This document shows, one piece after another, positions 1 to 10,305 of a stretch of 64,000 bases of DNA. The stretch covers positions 1 to 64,000 of the forward strand of contig JALQPE010001828.1 of the NCBI GenBank assembly GCA_030407315.1, written 5' to 3'. The DNA is from Asparagopsis taxiformis (Eukaryota; Rhodophyta; Florideophyceae; Bonnemaisoniales; Bonnemaisoniaceae). The position numbers and the translations under genes were made by a program. Every line of letters starts with the position of its first letter. The stretch's first letter is position 1. Under the pieces are notes generated by a model. The model had not been told where the DNA came from, searched no databases, and was given only the letters and a program-made list of their open reading frames with translations.

Positions 1-1577
1 CACTCCTCGTTCCCGTCTGGCACCATAACGCTATTCCAGCAACTCGGTGACCACAGCTGCACAAGCGTTCCTCACCCTCGCTAGACTGCGCGCCACGGCA
101 GAAGGCCCTCCAATACATGAACATGGACATTTCCGTCACCGTGTTAAGTCCGCCTACGTCATGGAGGGTACGTCCCAGATGCCGACGACTTTGACCCGCA
201 CAGTGGCATGCTTCGCCCCACAAACGTGTCGAGGCACAAGCAGCAGCGCGTCTTTGCAACTTCATCATTCGGCCCCGCAAAGAGATCGCAGTACTCCTTT
301 GTCGTCATCTCCGAACTGCCGATGACTACAGAACCATATGGGTAGGCGCGTCCTGGCACTGGTACCCTGCAGTTGCCAACCTGTTTCAACCTGTAGAACT
401 CGCTTTCGTTCAGTATATGACCCTGCTTTGCCCCAAAAACGCTGTGGAAAAATCACTTGGGTGCATTTGTTTAAAGTGGTCCACATGGGACCCGGACAAC
501 GGATCCGTTGACAGCAATGACACTGCATCCCACAGTGCAGGTGGTCCTTGGTTTGACCTCATTCCTGCACTACTATATCTGGCACCGTGCACATCGTCCG
601 AAGTAACTTTCCAGTCAAGCCATTTACAAAAATGCACTGGTCGGACCACCGTTTCTATCTCAACCGCTTCTACACCAACACTGATACCAGTTCACAGATG
701 ATAATGAAGAAGAATAAATCTAAATCGCAGCACTCTATTGATAAGTACTACATGATAAGCCCTTCTAGTCAACGTCACATTACTGCACTAATTTCAACCA
801 TCCTCCATTGCGCCAAACGTTATCAGCAGTGGCTGCATGGCGCCGCTCCATGCCCCCATACTGTGGGGCATTGATTTCTACATTCAGTTGCACTCAGGTG
901 TCCAGCATATGGGTCAACGACGAAAAGTTCTGCGCCAATTAGTCCTTGCGCAATCACACAATCCATTACAGCACCGAGGTTTGACGTAATATGCGATTGA
1001 ATCCAATCCTCGGACACTAGAACAAGTGATGAGCAGCGTTTACATCATCAACGACAGAACAATTCCAGACCCCTCTCCGCTTTGCCACACTTCAACAGCC
1101 TCTCTCGTCACAGTACGGCTTGCAAACATGCCGTGACTGTGCACTAGTCCGCTGTTCGCTCTCGACAACGTCCGTTTCTTCCTTGCTTGCGAGCCTTGGA
1201 GACAAGACATGCAGTACACCACCATACCACTAATTGCTGAAAAGCTACCCCCACATATTGACTGTACCGCCTTGTAAACTCCTTCTGCCGTGCACCTCCT
1301 TTCCCCTTCGGTTCATCCAAACACTCCACAGTAGTCACTAGCCAAGCATCCAGGCGCGCCAGCGTATATGCTCGTCTCTATGTCCATTACTTGTTCTGGT
1401 CGTATCGAATAACCCCTGAAGATGTCCAGCACATTCACAGCTACTCGGTTGTTTAAACCATGCATCACCATTCACTTCCATTTCGAAGCTGTCAGGAACC
1501 AAGCCTTTGCTGTATCGCAGCTCTGAGAACGGTGCCGTTCGCCCCTCCCCATATCCAATCACCGTTACTTTCCCGTT
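1..1577. other. Region without a recognisable gene
   Basis: Only short open frames occur here, mostly on the minus strand (for example 823-1,017, 1,144-1,338 and 1,338-1,562). They change frame repeatedly and show no motif I recognise. Frames running in the same direction as the decayed gene at 1,578-3,062 suggest this may be more eroded sequence from the same or a neighbouring mobile element. That is inference. No repeat of family A, B or C is visible. Confidence 0.4.
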
Positions 1578-3062
1578 TCAAAAGCTTCTCAGACGCTTCG
1601 CGCTTTTGTCCTCTCGCTCGTCCATCTCAGCTCGCGTCGTCAGCATCGTGCATCTAGACATTAAATTTCGTGTACCCAGCGAACCGAACAATCTGTCCCT
1701 CGCATTACGCTTCCGTGCACTCATCACGTCGGACAGTTTCTGCGTCACCTTCACTTTCAATTCCTTGCTCCCCGCCACAGCCTCTTGACAGCACACACGC
1801 TGCTCCTCATCGGAAAACACATCACACCACGGACTTTGACGCAGTACGTGTCGCACCAAGTCATTCAGCAGATCACTCTCGTCCCTGTACGAAGGTGTAT
1901 ACCACTGCAGATTCTTGATGATATAGCCCGGAGGGGTAGCAATATATCCTACACCGTTTTCGCTCCAAAGTGCCCCTTCTACCGGCTCTACCTCGATGGT
2001 ACGTCCAGTCCAACGTCTCTGCGTTTGTTCCGCTATAGGGTCCAGCTCCATAGTCTCGTTCTTGCACCACTTTGTCAGGTTTTCCTCAACCGCCCTAAGA
2101 ACTCCAAGGTATTTCACAGGAATGGCTTTCTGTATTTTCGACTTACCGCCACGTGATCACTGATTCTACCTGTTCTCGCAATTGCAGTAAGGCTGGCATT
2201 TTCCGCCTGCAGAGTCTTCACCTTAGCCTCCAACGCAACAATCTCCGTGGTGAGCGCCTTGTTTGCTATGTCCTGGCTAAACACTTTTTTTCCAGCTCCG
2301 CGATCTTCTTCTTCTGCGCATTGATGCGACTCGCCATTAAATCGATGGATTCCGGCGGATGCAACCTCTCTGCCCTCACCGTCCCCCCATCTCCCACGCT
2401 ATCGGGAATATGATGTCCTCCATCGCCAATAGCCTGACGTCGCGGGGGCGTTACGCGCATATTTGGCACCAATGACACTCTGTTGTGACGAGGCCCGCAC
2501 TCCGGTGCTCTCTCCCCTCAGTACCACCTGACCGCCGATGATAGTTGGCATCCTGTGAACGTTGCTCAGAAACAACATCCCTTGCCGCTATCCTCGGGTC
2601 CCTGACTGCATTACCTGCTGGGGCTGATGTACTCGGCATAGTTGGCGCAGTGGGGGTCACAGCCTCCAGTGTGTCGGAAGGCCCCGGCTGGGACTCCGTC
2701 TGCAGCACCTCCGCATCTGCCAACCCGGGAGGAACTACCTTTGCCATAGCACTCTGCCGCAATTCCAACATGTTTTGAGCCACTATCATGTCATCATCAT
2801 GATGTTCACTGTCCCTGCGAGCACGCTTGCCTCGGTCAAGCCCCATCTCTCTCCGCGCCGTTCCTCCTTCCTCACTTTCTCGCTGCGGATCCCCAGATCT
2901 GCGCCGGTCCGTCTTGCGACTACCGGACCGCGGTTCAATGCTGCCGGTAGGCCCAGACCGCTTCTTCGCACGGGATTGTCGGGCACTCGATACAGCAGCT
3001 GCTGACCGGGTTTTCTGGAGGCCCGGAGGCTTTGGAGCTTTCTTCGCAATACGCGGCGGCAT
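1578..3062 (-). pseudogene. Decayed gene for a basic, coiled-coil protein
   Basis: Three consecutive minus-strand segments in different frames read as one protein. The first (3,062-2,451, about 203 codons, start MPPRIAKKAPKPPG) is rich in Lys, Arg, Ser and Pro with nuclear-localisation-like basic clusters such as KKRSG and KRARRD. The second (about 2,500-2,270) continues in another frame and enters a heptad-like stretch (AQKKKIAELEKK). A one-base shift in an A run then gives a longer coiled coil (TTEIVALEAKVKTLQAE) to about 2,150. The third (2,117-1,578, 179 codons) is mixed-charge with no recognised domain. The family was not identified. A nucleic-acid-binding structural protein of a mobile element would fit the basic-plus-coiled-coil layout, but that is a guess. 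At least two frame changes make it a pseudogene unless the sequence has indel errors. Confidence 0.5.
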
Positions 3063-3295
3063 AATGAAGCTTTCCCGGAAGCGATGGAACGATTGAGTTG
3101 CACGAGATACAAAAAAGATTGCTGTATAGTGTCGGTAACCACAACGGTCTGCGATGAACGTTCGGTCAGGTCAAGTACCGGATAATACGCCAACAGCCCA
3201 GATTGTATACGGTAGGCAGTCATCAACAGTATTTAATGAGGTACAATTACAGCTGTCGAGCTAGGCCGCGAGCACCCCTATGTCCGGAAGACGTC

Positions 3296-3850
3296 CTGAT
3301 TTGAATTAAAATTTGGGCTATTCTCAAAAACATGCACATGTGAACATGTTTTTGAGATGGGGGTGTGCCGTACGGCACAATCGACCGCCCAATCGATTGT
3401 TTTTGCAATATTTTTTTGTGCCCGAAATTTTAGAATTTCTGGGCTGGCCAGCAATGCAATCGAGCTGGACATCCACCGGACGTCCATTTCAGGTTGGTCG
3501 TGAGAGAGCGGGGCGGGACCATGATGGAACAAGGACCAAGACCTGTCCCTGGCGTATTGAGCCTGAATTGACCCTTCGTCAGACGCCATTTAGCCTTACA
3601 GTTGGTGCTTACAGAAGCCAGTGATGACCCCGCTCGGGGCGGCGGTCGGTTCCTGGGGCCGTTGTGGCCAAATTAGACACCCTGATTTGAATTAAAATTT
3701 GGGCTATTCTCAAAACATGCACATGTGAACATGTTTTTGAAATGGGGGTGTGCCGTACGGCACAATCGGCCGCCCAAATCAAGGTTTTTTACAATATTTT
3801 TGCTGCCCGAAATTCTACAATTTCTGGGCTGGCCAGTAATGCATTAGCTA
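3296..3850 (+). repeat. Satellite A, two copies (plus orientation)
   Basis: Two head-to-tail copies of a repeat with fixed landmarks: an imperfect hairpin around CATGCACATGTGAACATG, the perfect 12-bp palindrome TGCCGTACGGCA, then AGAATTTCTGGGCTGGCC, and in the fuller copy CCACCGGACGTCC. The second copy is cut off near 3,850. Open frames inside the repeat occur in several frames on both strands and are not genes. This array and the one at 4,935-5,105 lie upstream of the methyltransferase-SET gene and point toward it. Confidence 0.9.
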
Positions 3851-4310
3851 TGTGCTCTAAACCGATTCTAACAAGCAGAAAGAATCCTCTCCTTCATGAC
3901 GATGCTCTCGAATTGAGTGCAATGCAACGGACTCCCTCCAGGAGAACGACAAAGCATCGTCTTTTGCAAGACATTTTCGTACGAAAATAATCGAAACACA
4001 TATTTGACTTTAACCTAACAGCTATCGCGAGCACCGTACTCAGCTAAATTTCCTCTGTAATTTCCTTCCTCCAACCAATCAATAGCCGCTTGGTCACAGG
4101 CTTAAAAGCCTTCCACTATTTGTCCTATCCATCGAAGAGGGTTCGATCCAGGCCTTGATGGGTGTGGAACCCGAGAACTTGAAAATGGAACATATTGCGA
4201 CAGAGATGAGATGTCATTCTCTTTCGTTACTTTTTTCTAACAAGATTCTAAACGTCTACGCAGCGGAACGAACCCAATGTCGTCCGTCCGTTTTCAGCCC
4301 GGTGAGATGT
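3851..4310. other. Intergenic stretch, nothing recognised
   Basis: AT-leaning sequence without an open frame of note, repeat family or RNA motif that I can identify. It separates satellite A from a Gly-codon-rich minisatellite. Confidence 0.5.
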
Positions 4311-4640
4311 TTTTGCCATTAACGGAGGTGGAGGCGGCTATGGAGGAAGCCTGCGGTTCGGGTATTCTTTCCATTAACGGAGGTGGAGGTGGCGGCTTTG
4401 GAGGAAGCCTGGAGAACATGTGAGATGTCAGTACCCATGGATCACAAGAAAACATGTAGAGGTCCAGTTTGATATTGTTGCCATTAACGGAGGCGGAGGA
4501 GGCGGCTACGGTGGAAGCCTGGAGAGCATGTGAGATGTCAGTACCCATGGATCACATGAAGAACATGTTGAGGTGCGGTTCGGATATTCTTTCCATTAAC
4601 GGAGGCGGAGGAGGCGGCTACGGTGGAAGCCTGGAGAAGA
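4311..4640 (+). repeat. Minisatellite with GGAGGxGG core, four copies
   Basis: The segment CCATTAACGGAGG followed by a GGAGG/GGCGG run and GGAAGCCTGGAG occurs four times (about 4,317, 4,372, 4,481 and 4,590). Longer spacers between copies contain GTGAGATGTCAGTACCCATG. In one frame it would encode SINGGGGGGYGGSL repeats. Neither strand gives a long continuous frame, so I treat it as a tandem repeat rather than a gene. Confidence 0.75.
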
Positions 4641-4934
4641 ATAGAATAGTCCTATACCCATGGATCACAAGTAGACGTAGTTGGGCTCCTTTTCGAAGCC
4701 CATTCGTCTCTTGAATAAATTTAGCACCCAAATCATATACGATTGCCGAGTTGACACCCCGTATGTCTCGTTGGTAGAAATAGCAGGGGTTCCACCACTC
4801 AGCTGGCGGGAAGTAGTTACTGATTATATGAGATATGGCTTAGCTCCCGCCAAAACCGATAGCTCTGGGCTCAGGTTCTCCAAATGTGGTTATACGAATG
4901 TGTTCTGACAATGGTAGAAGACGAATATCTGCAT

Positions 4935-5105
4935 CCTGCTTTGAATTAAAATTTGGGCTATTCTCAAAACATGCACATGTGAACATGTTTTTGAGATGGG
5001 GGTGTGCCGTACGGCACAATCGACCGCCGAAATCGATGTTTTTTGCAATATTTTTTCTGCCCGAAATTGTAGAATTTCTGGGCTGGCCAGCAATGCATCT
5101 GAGTC
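4935..5105 (+). repeat. Satellite A, single truncated copy (plus orientation)
   Basis: It contains the CATGCACATGTGAACATG hairpin, TGCCGTACGGCA and the TCTGGGCTGGCC landmark, then diverges near 5,105 just after GACATCC. It is the copy nearest the start of the methyltransferase-SET gene. Confidence 0.85.
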
Positions 5106-5448
5106 GGACATCCCCACGTCCAGTGGCCGTCCGGATGTCGCTCACCTGGTAAGCGTGAGGCACCTGTGTCAACCTATGTGACTGGCGGCCTTGCAGTACA
5201 ACACTCAAAGGCAGGGAATCACAATCTTTTTAAAATTTTTTCTCTACCACGTATCCGTCACAACTTATTACCTACACCGGTTACGGGTTTCAAGACCTTT
5301 CCAGTGCTGTGTACCCGTATACTCTGTTCCGTTCGATATCAACCAGTGTTCCTCACGAAAGAGTGCAAACGTCACGAGATACGTCGTCAAATTTGACTGT
5401 CTCGCCGAGCGGTCGCCATCCTGTACCGAATTTTCCACTCATTCCATT

Positions 5449-6860
5449 ATGACGAATAAGCGCAGGCGCAACAGCAATCCGATCGTTGACGACGCAACCG
5501 TGCCAATTCTGCGCGAACCCGCTAGCCCTTGGAGGATTCTAGTGACATGGGTACACGTCGAAACGTAGGTCGCGCCGCCCGCGAAACTACTCTCGCTGGC
5601 AAAGACTTCCTCCGCCTCTTGCTGGATTTATTCGCCCACTCAAGTTTCGCAGACTTGACGGACAAGCCGGGAGGTTTCACATACGCGGACCTTGGCGCTT
5701 GGGTTGCGCAGGGCACGGAAGAACAATTTGTGGCGCTGCAAGGTCGACTCAGCATGTCCTTCAGCGGTCGTTCGAAGAATGCTGGAGTCGAGGCGGATGT
5801 TGCCGAAATCGTCATGGCAGAGATGAACGTTGAGCGAGCCAAGCAGATTGTTCGTCTGGCATTACCCATTGCCGAGTTTTCAAGACAGGATGAGCGTATC
5901 GGGCAATGGGTTGAGCACTGCATCCTTTCTGGGATCGTGCCGCAGACCTTCCTTATTGGATGTAACATGCTTCCTTCGCCACTACAGGCGCCGCAGCGCG
6001 GGGAACCAAGCGCCTTCGTTCTTGCTCCACCGGAAACGTTCGAGGTATTGATGTATTTCCAAGCGTTGTCTATCATCCGAAATCACAACAAGAACCTGCC
6101 GCGTCGCCGAATAGGAGATGCGGCCGAAGAGGGGAACGAAGCCGCACGCGTCCCAGCCCATCGGAAAAGCACTAATCGAGCTTGTTACGTGGTTCAAGTT
6201 TTATACCATGCTTGGACCGATGTGGCCTACGCCGCAAAGTTTTCCAGCTTCGAAGAGTTGATGGCGCCGTACATCATTTTCGACAGCAGTGAGCATTGGT
6301 TTGACGTGCTCGATGAAGGTCTATTCGCACCGATGGAGCAGAAGCTAGATCTCTACCACAACAAAGCTCCCCTATCTCATCCTGATGGATATGGTGGAAA
6401 AGTAGAGACAAGAACCAGTGCGCAGCACAGTGCATTTAGGGACCTTGTGAGGAAGTTCTTCGACCGGTTGCAGTTTCTTATCGTCAACCCGGACCTGTAC
6501 ACCTGGCCGGAGTCCGACCGCTGGGGGGCACTGGAAATATACTTCTCAAGCGGAAATCCGGACAAGCTGCCAGCGTATTTTGACACCCTCGACGAAGACG
6601 TTATGGCTGTCCTCCGCCCGGCACCACAAGCCGCGGACGCAGAAAGGTCCCCAAGCCGGTTGATGACACTCCCACTCGTCGCAACACAGGAGGGAGAGGT
6701 TTGGTTCCGTCGACAAGACACACAACCAGGCTTCAACTTGGACCTGGGAGGACCAGTCTTACTGCCCAAGGGCCGTCTCCCCCGTCACCGTCACCCCATG
6801 CGACAGAAGAGCAGGAAAGTGAAGGGCAGGCTCTCGCAAAGGACTTTCTTTCGAAAATGA
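5449..6860 (+). CDS. N-terminal region of the methyltransferase-SET gene (unknown domain)
   Basis: The best start is the ATG at 5,449 (MTNKRRRNSNPIVDDATV), whose basic KRRR cluster could be a nuclear signal. A frame change near 5,530 leads into a 443-codon frame (5,529-6,860) beginning around SDMGTRRNVGRAARETT. That segment is mostly helical-looking with charged residues and contains no motif I recognise; aromatic-rich stretches such as HAWTDVAYAAKFSSFEEL occur around 6,200-6,270. It overlaps the methyltransferase frame (from 6,701) by 160 bp. The sense of the protein appears to pass from this frame to the next between about 6,750 and 6,800 (TEEQESEGQALAKDF). I infer one original gene with this as its N-terminal domain. 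Alternatives are a separate upstream gene or unspliced introns. Function unknown. Confidence 0.55.
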
Positions 6861-8642
6861 GTCAGTATTGCCGGGTGTACGACGTCCCTTTCGAAGATTT
6901 GGTCAGTGCCGACGAGAGCCGAGAACACGTGCCCATCACGGGCAACGTTCAGCTCATTCTGACTGATCCGCCCTACAATGTTCGTCGTAAGAGGAACGAT
7001 TCCAACTCTTCGTACGACAGGCTAACTGCAGAAGATATGCAGGCTAGCATCGAAGTGTTTGACGAGCTGTTGCGCCCCGGTGGCCACGGCATCGTGTTCT
7101 GCTCGGTTTTGCAGTTCTACGAATGGTTCCATTACTTGGAAACGTACAAAGGACCGCAGTCAGAAGGCCCAACCGATACTGCTGCCAGTGATGACGGGTC
7201 GGATGAAGAAGAGGTTACGTCCATGAATTCGGACTCCGAAGCATCGCAGCACAGTGGCGAAGAAAGTGCGGATGAGGAGGAGGACGAGGAGGAGGAGGAC
7301 GTCGTTCGGAATTCAGTTTTCTTCGTTGACGAGGTACCTCTGTTGTTTGTCCGACTACCTGGGCACCTCTATCAAATGCCGGGGCGGAAGAGGTACCAAC
7401 GCATGAACATGGCAGAGGTCGCTATCCACTTCTGGAAGCGAGGTGTTCCGTTCAAGACCGGAAGCGAGATGGTGGCCTATAGGAACCACGGATACATGGA
7501 CGGCACGTACCCGGCGTGGTGCAACGTCACCATCAATATGCCCGCCATCGATTCGAATGAGATGGTGTGGCGAACAAGGAGCACAACCGGTGCTACGGTC
7601 AGAGTTCGTGCAGAGCAGAAGAGCGTCGCTCTCATGATGGAGTTGATCAGCCAGCATTCACAGCCTGGTGATATTGTTGTCGATCCATTCTCTGGCACTT
7701 TCGCGACGGGAAAAGCAGCTATGAGCTTGCCTGAGCACCGTGTTTTCGTCGGCAGTGACATGGACAAATTGTGTGTGGTACGATCGCTTCCAAAGCTGTG
7801 TGCAGTCATGTCACGTGTAATTCTTTCAAACAACACTGACATGAGGGTCACGACAGAAGCGAAACAGAGTGCTGAGAAGTTCTTGGCGTCCCCCTCTGTC
7901 ACGATGCGTACGCAGAGGGAACGCAGGATCATCGAACCCCCACCTGGCCTTCCCCTGTACCAGAGGTTCCCGAAATATATTCGGCAGTACCTCTGGCAGC
8001 TGTGCCCAGAGTCGATTGCGTCGCGCGAGCACATGGAGAAACCGGTACATTATTGGCCACCTTCCCTGCGCCGCTGGTTGCAAACTGAAAACCCTCGCGT
8101 GATGCGGGCACACGATTGTGTTGCGAAAAAATTGAGCGTTCGACCATCGCTGATTAAGCATCCAAATGCAGGAAGAGGGCTCTTCGCTGAACAGACATTT
8201 AATGTTGGTGACGAAGTATGTGCATACTACGGAACTGTTGTGTACTCTGATATGAGCAAGGAGTCGATGAGGTTCGCGTACGGAGAGGGTCACATGGCGA
8301 TAACGAAGGAAACATTCTTGATGTATGCTATCAAGCTGTATGCAACAGCGGAGGACGACGAAAATCGAGCATCCAATTTGGATTGTTCCGGCTCCGTTCT
8401 GTTCGGCGCAGTTCATCAACGACCCGCGGTATTTGCGAGGTGAGGACACTCCGGCGGAAGACACCAGGCGGATGGCCAACGTCGAGTTTGTCGAGAACTA
8501 CAGCAGCGGTTCGACGGGGAAGAAGCTCAAGGCGAAGGACCTAGAAAATCCGAAGATCATTGTAGTACGTGCAATCCGCGATATCCGTCCGGGGCAGGAG
8601 CTCTACGTTCATTATGGGACAGCGTTTAGAGCATGGAATTAG
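6701..8642 (+). CDS. Beta-class DPPY DNA methyltransferase fused to a SET domain
   Basis: The methyltransferase part shows catalytic motif IV (LILTDPPYNVRR, DPPY codons 6,965-6,976) before the AdoMet-binding motif I (VVDPFSGTFATGKAAM, from 7,682). This IV-before-I order is typical of beta-class adenine-N6 or cytosine-N4 amino-methyltransferases. DPPY is not the DPPW of MT-A70 enzymes. An acidic Glu/Asp/Ser insert (7,195-7,310) sits in the region where a target-recognition segment would be expected. After about 480 residues a SET domain follows: NAGRGLFAEQTF (8,165), FIND with ANVEF (8,409-8,490) in the place of the usual FINHSC, and ELYVHYG (8,598-8,618). The frame changes between 8,385 and 8,409, so the SET end (to 8,642) lies in another frame. 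Known family roles are DNA base methylation and protein-lysine methylation. The fusion suggests coupled DNA and histone marking (inference). The frameshift makes it a pseudogene unless it is a sequencing error. Confidence 0.8.
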
Positions 8643-8867
8643 GGTCACGAAAGATGTTTTCATTTCGACTACAAATAAAGCTACGTTCCAGAGTTGAAGT
8701 ATATCATATAATGCAGAATGTCCAGCCACCATTAGTCCAGGGTGAAACCTATTCGGCAGTACTCGCCTGTCAAAAACCAATCGTTCACACTCTAGGTGCA
8801 CTTCGTCCGAGCAGTGAACCTGACTGCTTGGTTGCTGTTATGCGTGCAGATGCAAAATACAAGACCA
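8643..8867. other. Short gap after the SET domain
   Basis: Unique sequence, including a possible polyadenylation-like AATAAA at about 8,674. Nothing else is recognised before satellite A begins. Confidence 0.35.
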
Positions 8868-9962
8868 AGTTGAAATGGACGCCCGGTGGATGTCCAGCTC
8901 AGTTGCATTGCTGTCCAGCCCAGAAATTCTACAATTCAGGGCAGAAAAAATATTGCAAAAAACATCGATTTCAGCGGGTCGATTGTGCCGTACGGCACAC
9001 CCCCATCTCAAAAAACATGTTCACATGTGCATGTTTTTGAGAATAGCCCAAATTTTAATTCAAATCAGGGTGTCTAATTTGGCCACAACGGCCCCAGGAA
9101 CCGACCGCCGCCCCGAGTGGGGTTGTCACTGGCTTCTGTAAGCACTAACTGTAAGGCTAAATGGCGTCTGACAAAGGGTCAATTTCAGGCTCAATACGCC
9201 AGGGACAGGTCTTGGTCCTTGTTCCATCATGGTCCCACCCCCTCTCTCACGACCAACCTGAAATGCACGTCCGGTGGATGTCCAGCTCGATTGCACTGCT
9301 GGCCAGCCCGGAAATTCTAAAATTTCGGGCACAAAAAAATTGTAAAAAATCAACGATTTCAGCGGGTCGTTTGTGCCGTACGGCACACCCCCATTTCAAA
9401 AACATGTTCACATGTGCATGTTTTTGAGAATAGCCCAAATTTTAATTCAAATCAGGGTGTCTAATTTGGCCACAACGGCCCCAGGAACCGGCCGCCGCCC
9501 CGAGCGGGGTCATCACTGGCTTCTGTAAGCACTAACTGTGAGGCTAAATGGCGCCGGAAGATGGGCCGATTGCAGGCTTCAAGCCTAAGTTATGCTAGGG
9601 AGAAATCTTCTTCCGTGTTTCATCATGGTCCCGCCTTACTCCCTCAACAGAAACACTACTCACCCATCACGTTACTCATATTCCGTGCACTTTATATTAG
9701 TAGTGAACCCGCCTGCTTAGTTGCTGCAATGCGTGGATGTAGGCAGCACACGACCAACCTGAAATGGACGTCCGGTGGATGTCCATCTCAGATGCACTGC
9801 TGGCCAGCCCAGAAATTCTAAAATTTCGGGCACAAAAAATCTTGCAAAAATCAACGATTTGGGCGGGTCGATTGTGCCGTACGGCACACCCCCATCTCAA
9901 AAACATGTTCACATGTGCATGTTTTTGAGAATAGCCCAAATTTTAACTCAAATCAGGGTGTT
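8868..9962 (-). repeat. Satellite A array, three copies (minus orientation)
   Basis: Three copies in the opposite orientation to those at 3.3-5.1 kb, each with TGCCGTACGGCA, the CATGTTCACATGTGCATG hairpin and TTGGCCACAACGGCCCC. The methyltransferase-SET gene is therefore flanked by inverted satellite A. The third copy carries an extra segment (about 9,640-9,750) that is also found in copies near 14.9, 32.8 and 61.5 kb. Confidence 0.9.
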
Positions 9963-10305
9963 CCCCGGATAAAGGGGTGCTCGCAGCCGCCCCAAAAGCC
10001 GCCTAGCTTGACAGCTGTAATTTTAACACATTACACATCAAGGACACTGCCTGCTTCACGCCACCTCGTCAGGTTTCGAGAGCCCGACTCGGGCCCGTTC
10101 TGAACGGACACTCACATCTCGATTGCCTGTCTTGCATTCCAGCGGTCACGATAGGTGTGTACCTAACAAAATTTCGGTTGTATTGTGTTATTATTTCCAG
10201 CGATTGGCGTTCACGACCATTCTTCAACTTAACGTGAAACATACCATCCACATCACTCGAATACGTCAACGTCAACCATCTCTTTTCCTTTCCAACTCAA
10301 CAACC
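9963..10305. promoter_or_regulatory. Upstream region of the ParB-like gene
   Basis: Unique sequence ending in a pyrimidine-rich leader (CATCTCTTTTCCTTTCC) directly before the ATG at 10,306. Similar CT-rich leaders precede the genes at 18,608 (minus), 20,526, 24,377 and 28,305. It probably holds the promoter and 5' leader; no TATA motif was assigned. Confidence 0.35.

Noticed and set aside
1578..3062. Retrotransposon gag gene
   Set aside because: The basic plus coiled-coil composition would fit, but there is no zinc knuckle, protease or reverse transcriptase nearby and no LTR-like direct repeat flanks it.
6701..8443. MT-A70-type RNA/DNA adenine methyltransferase
   Set aside because: The catalytic motif is DPPY, not DPPW, and the motif order is the permuted beta class.
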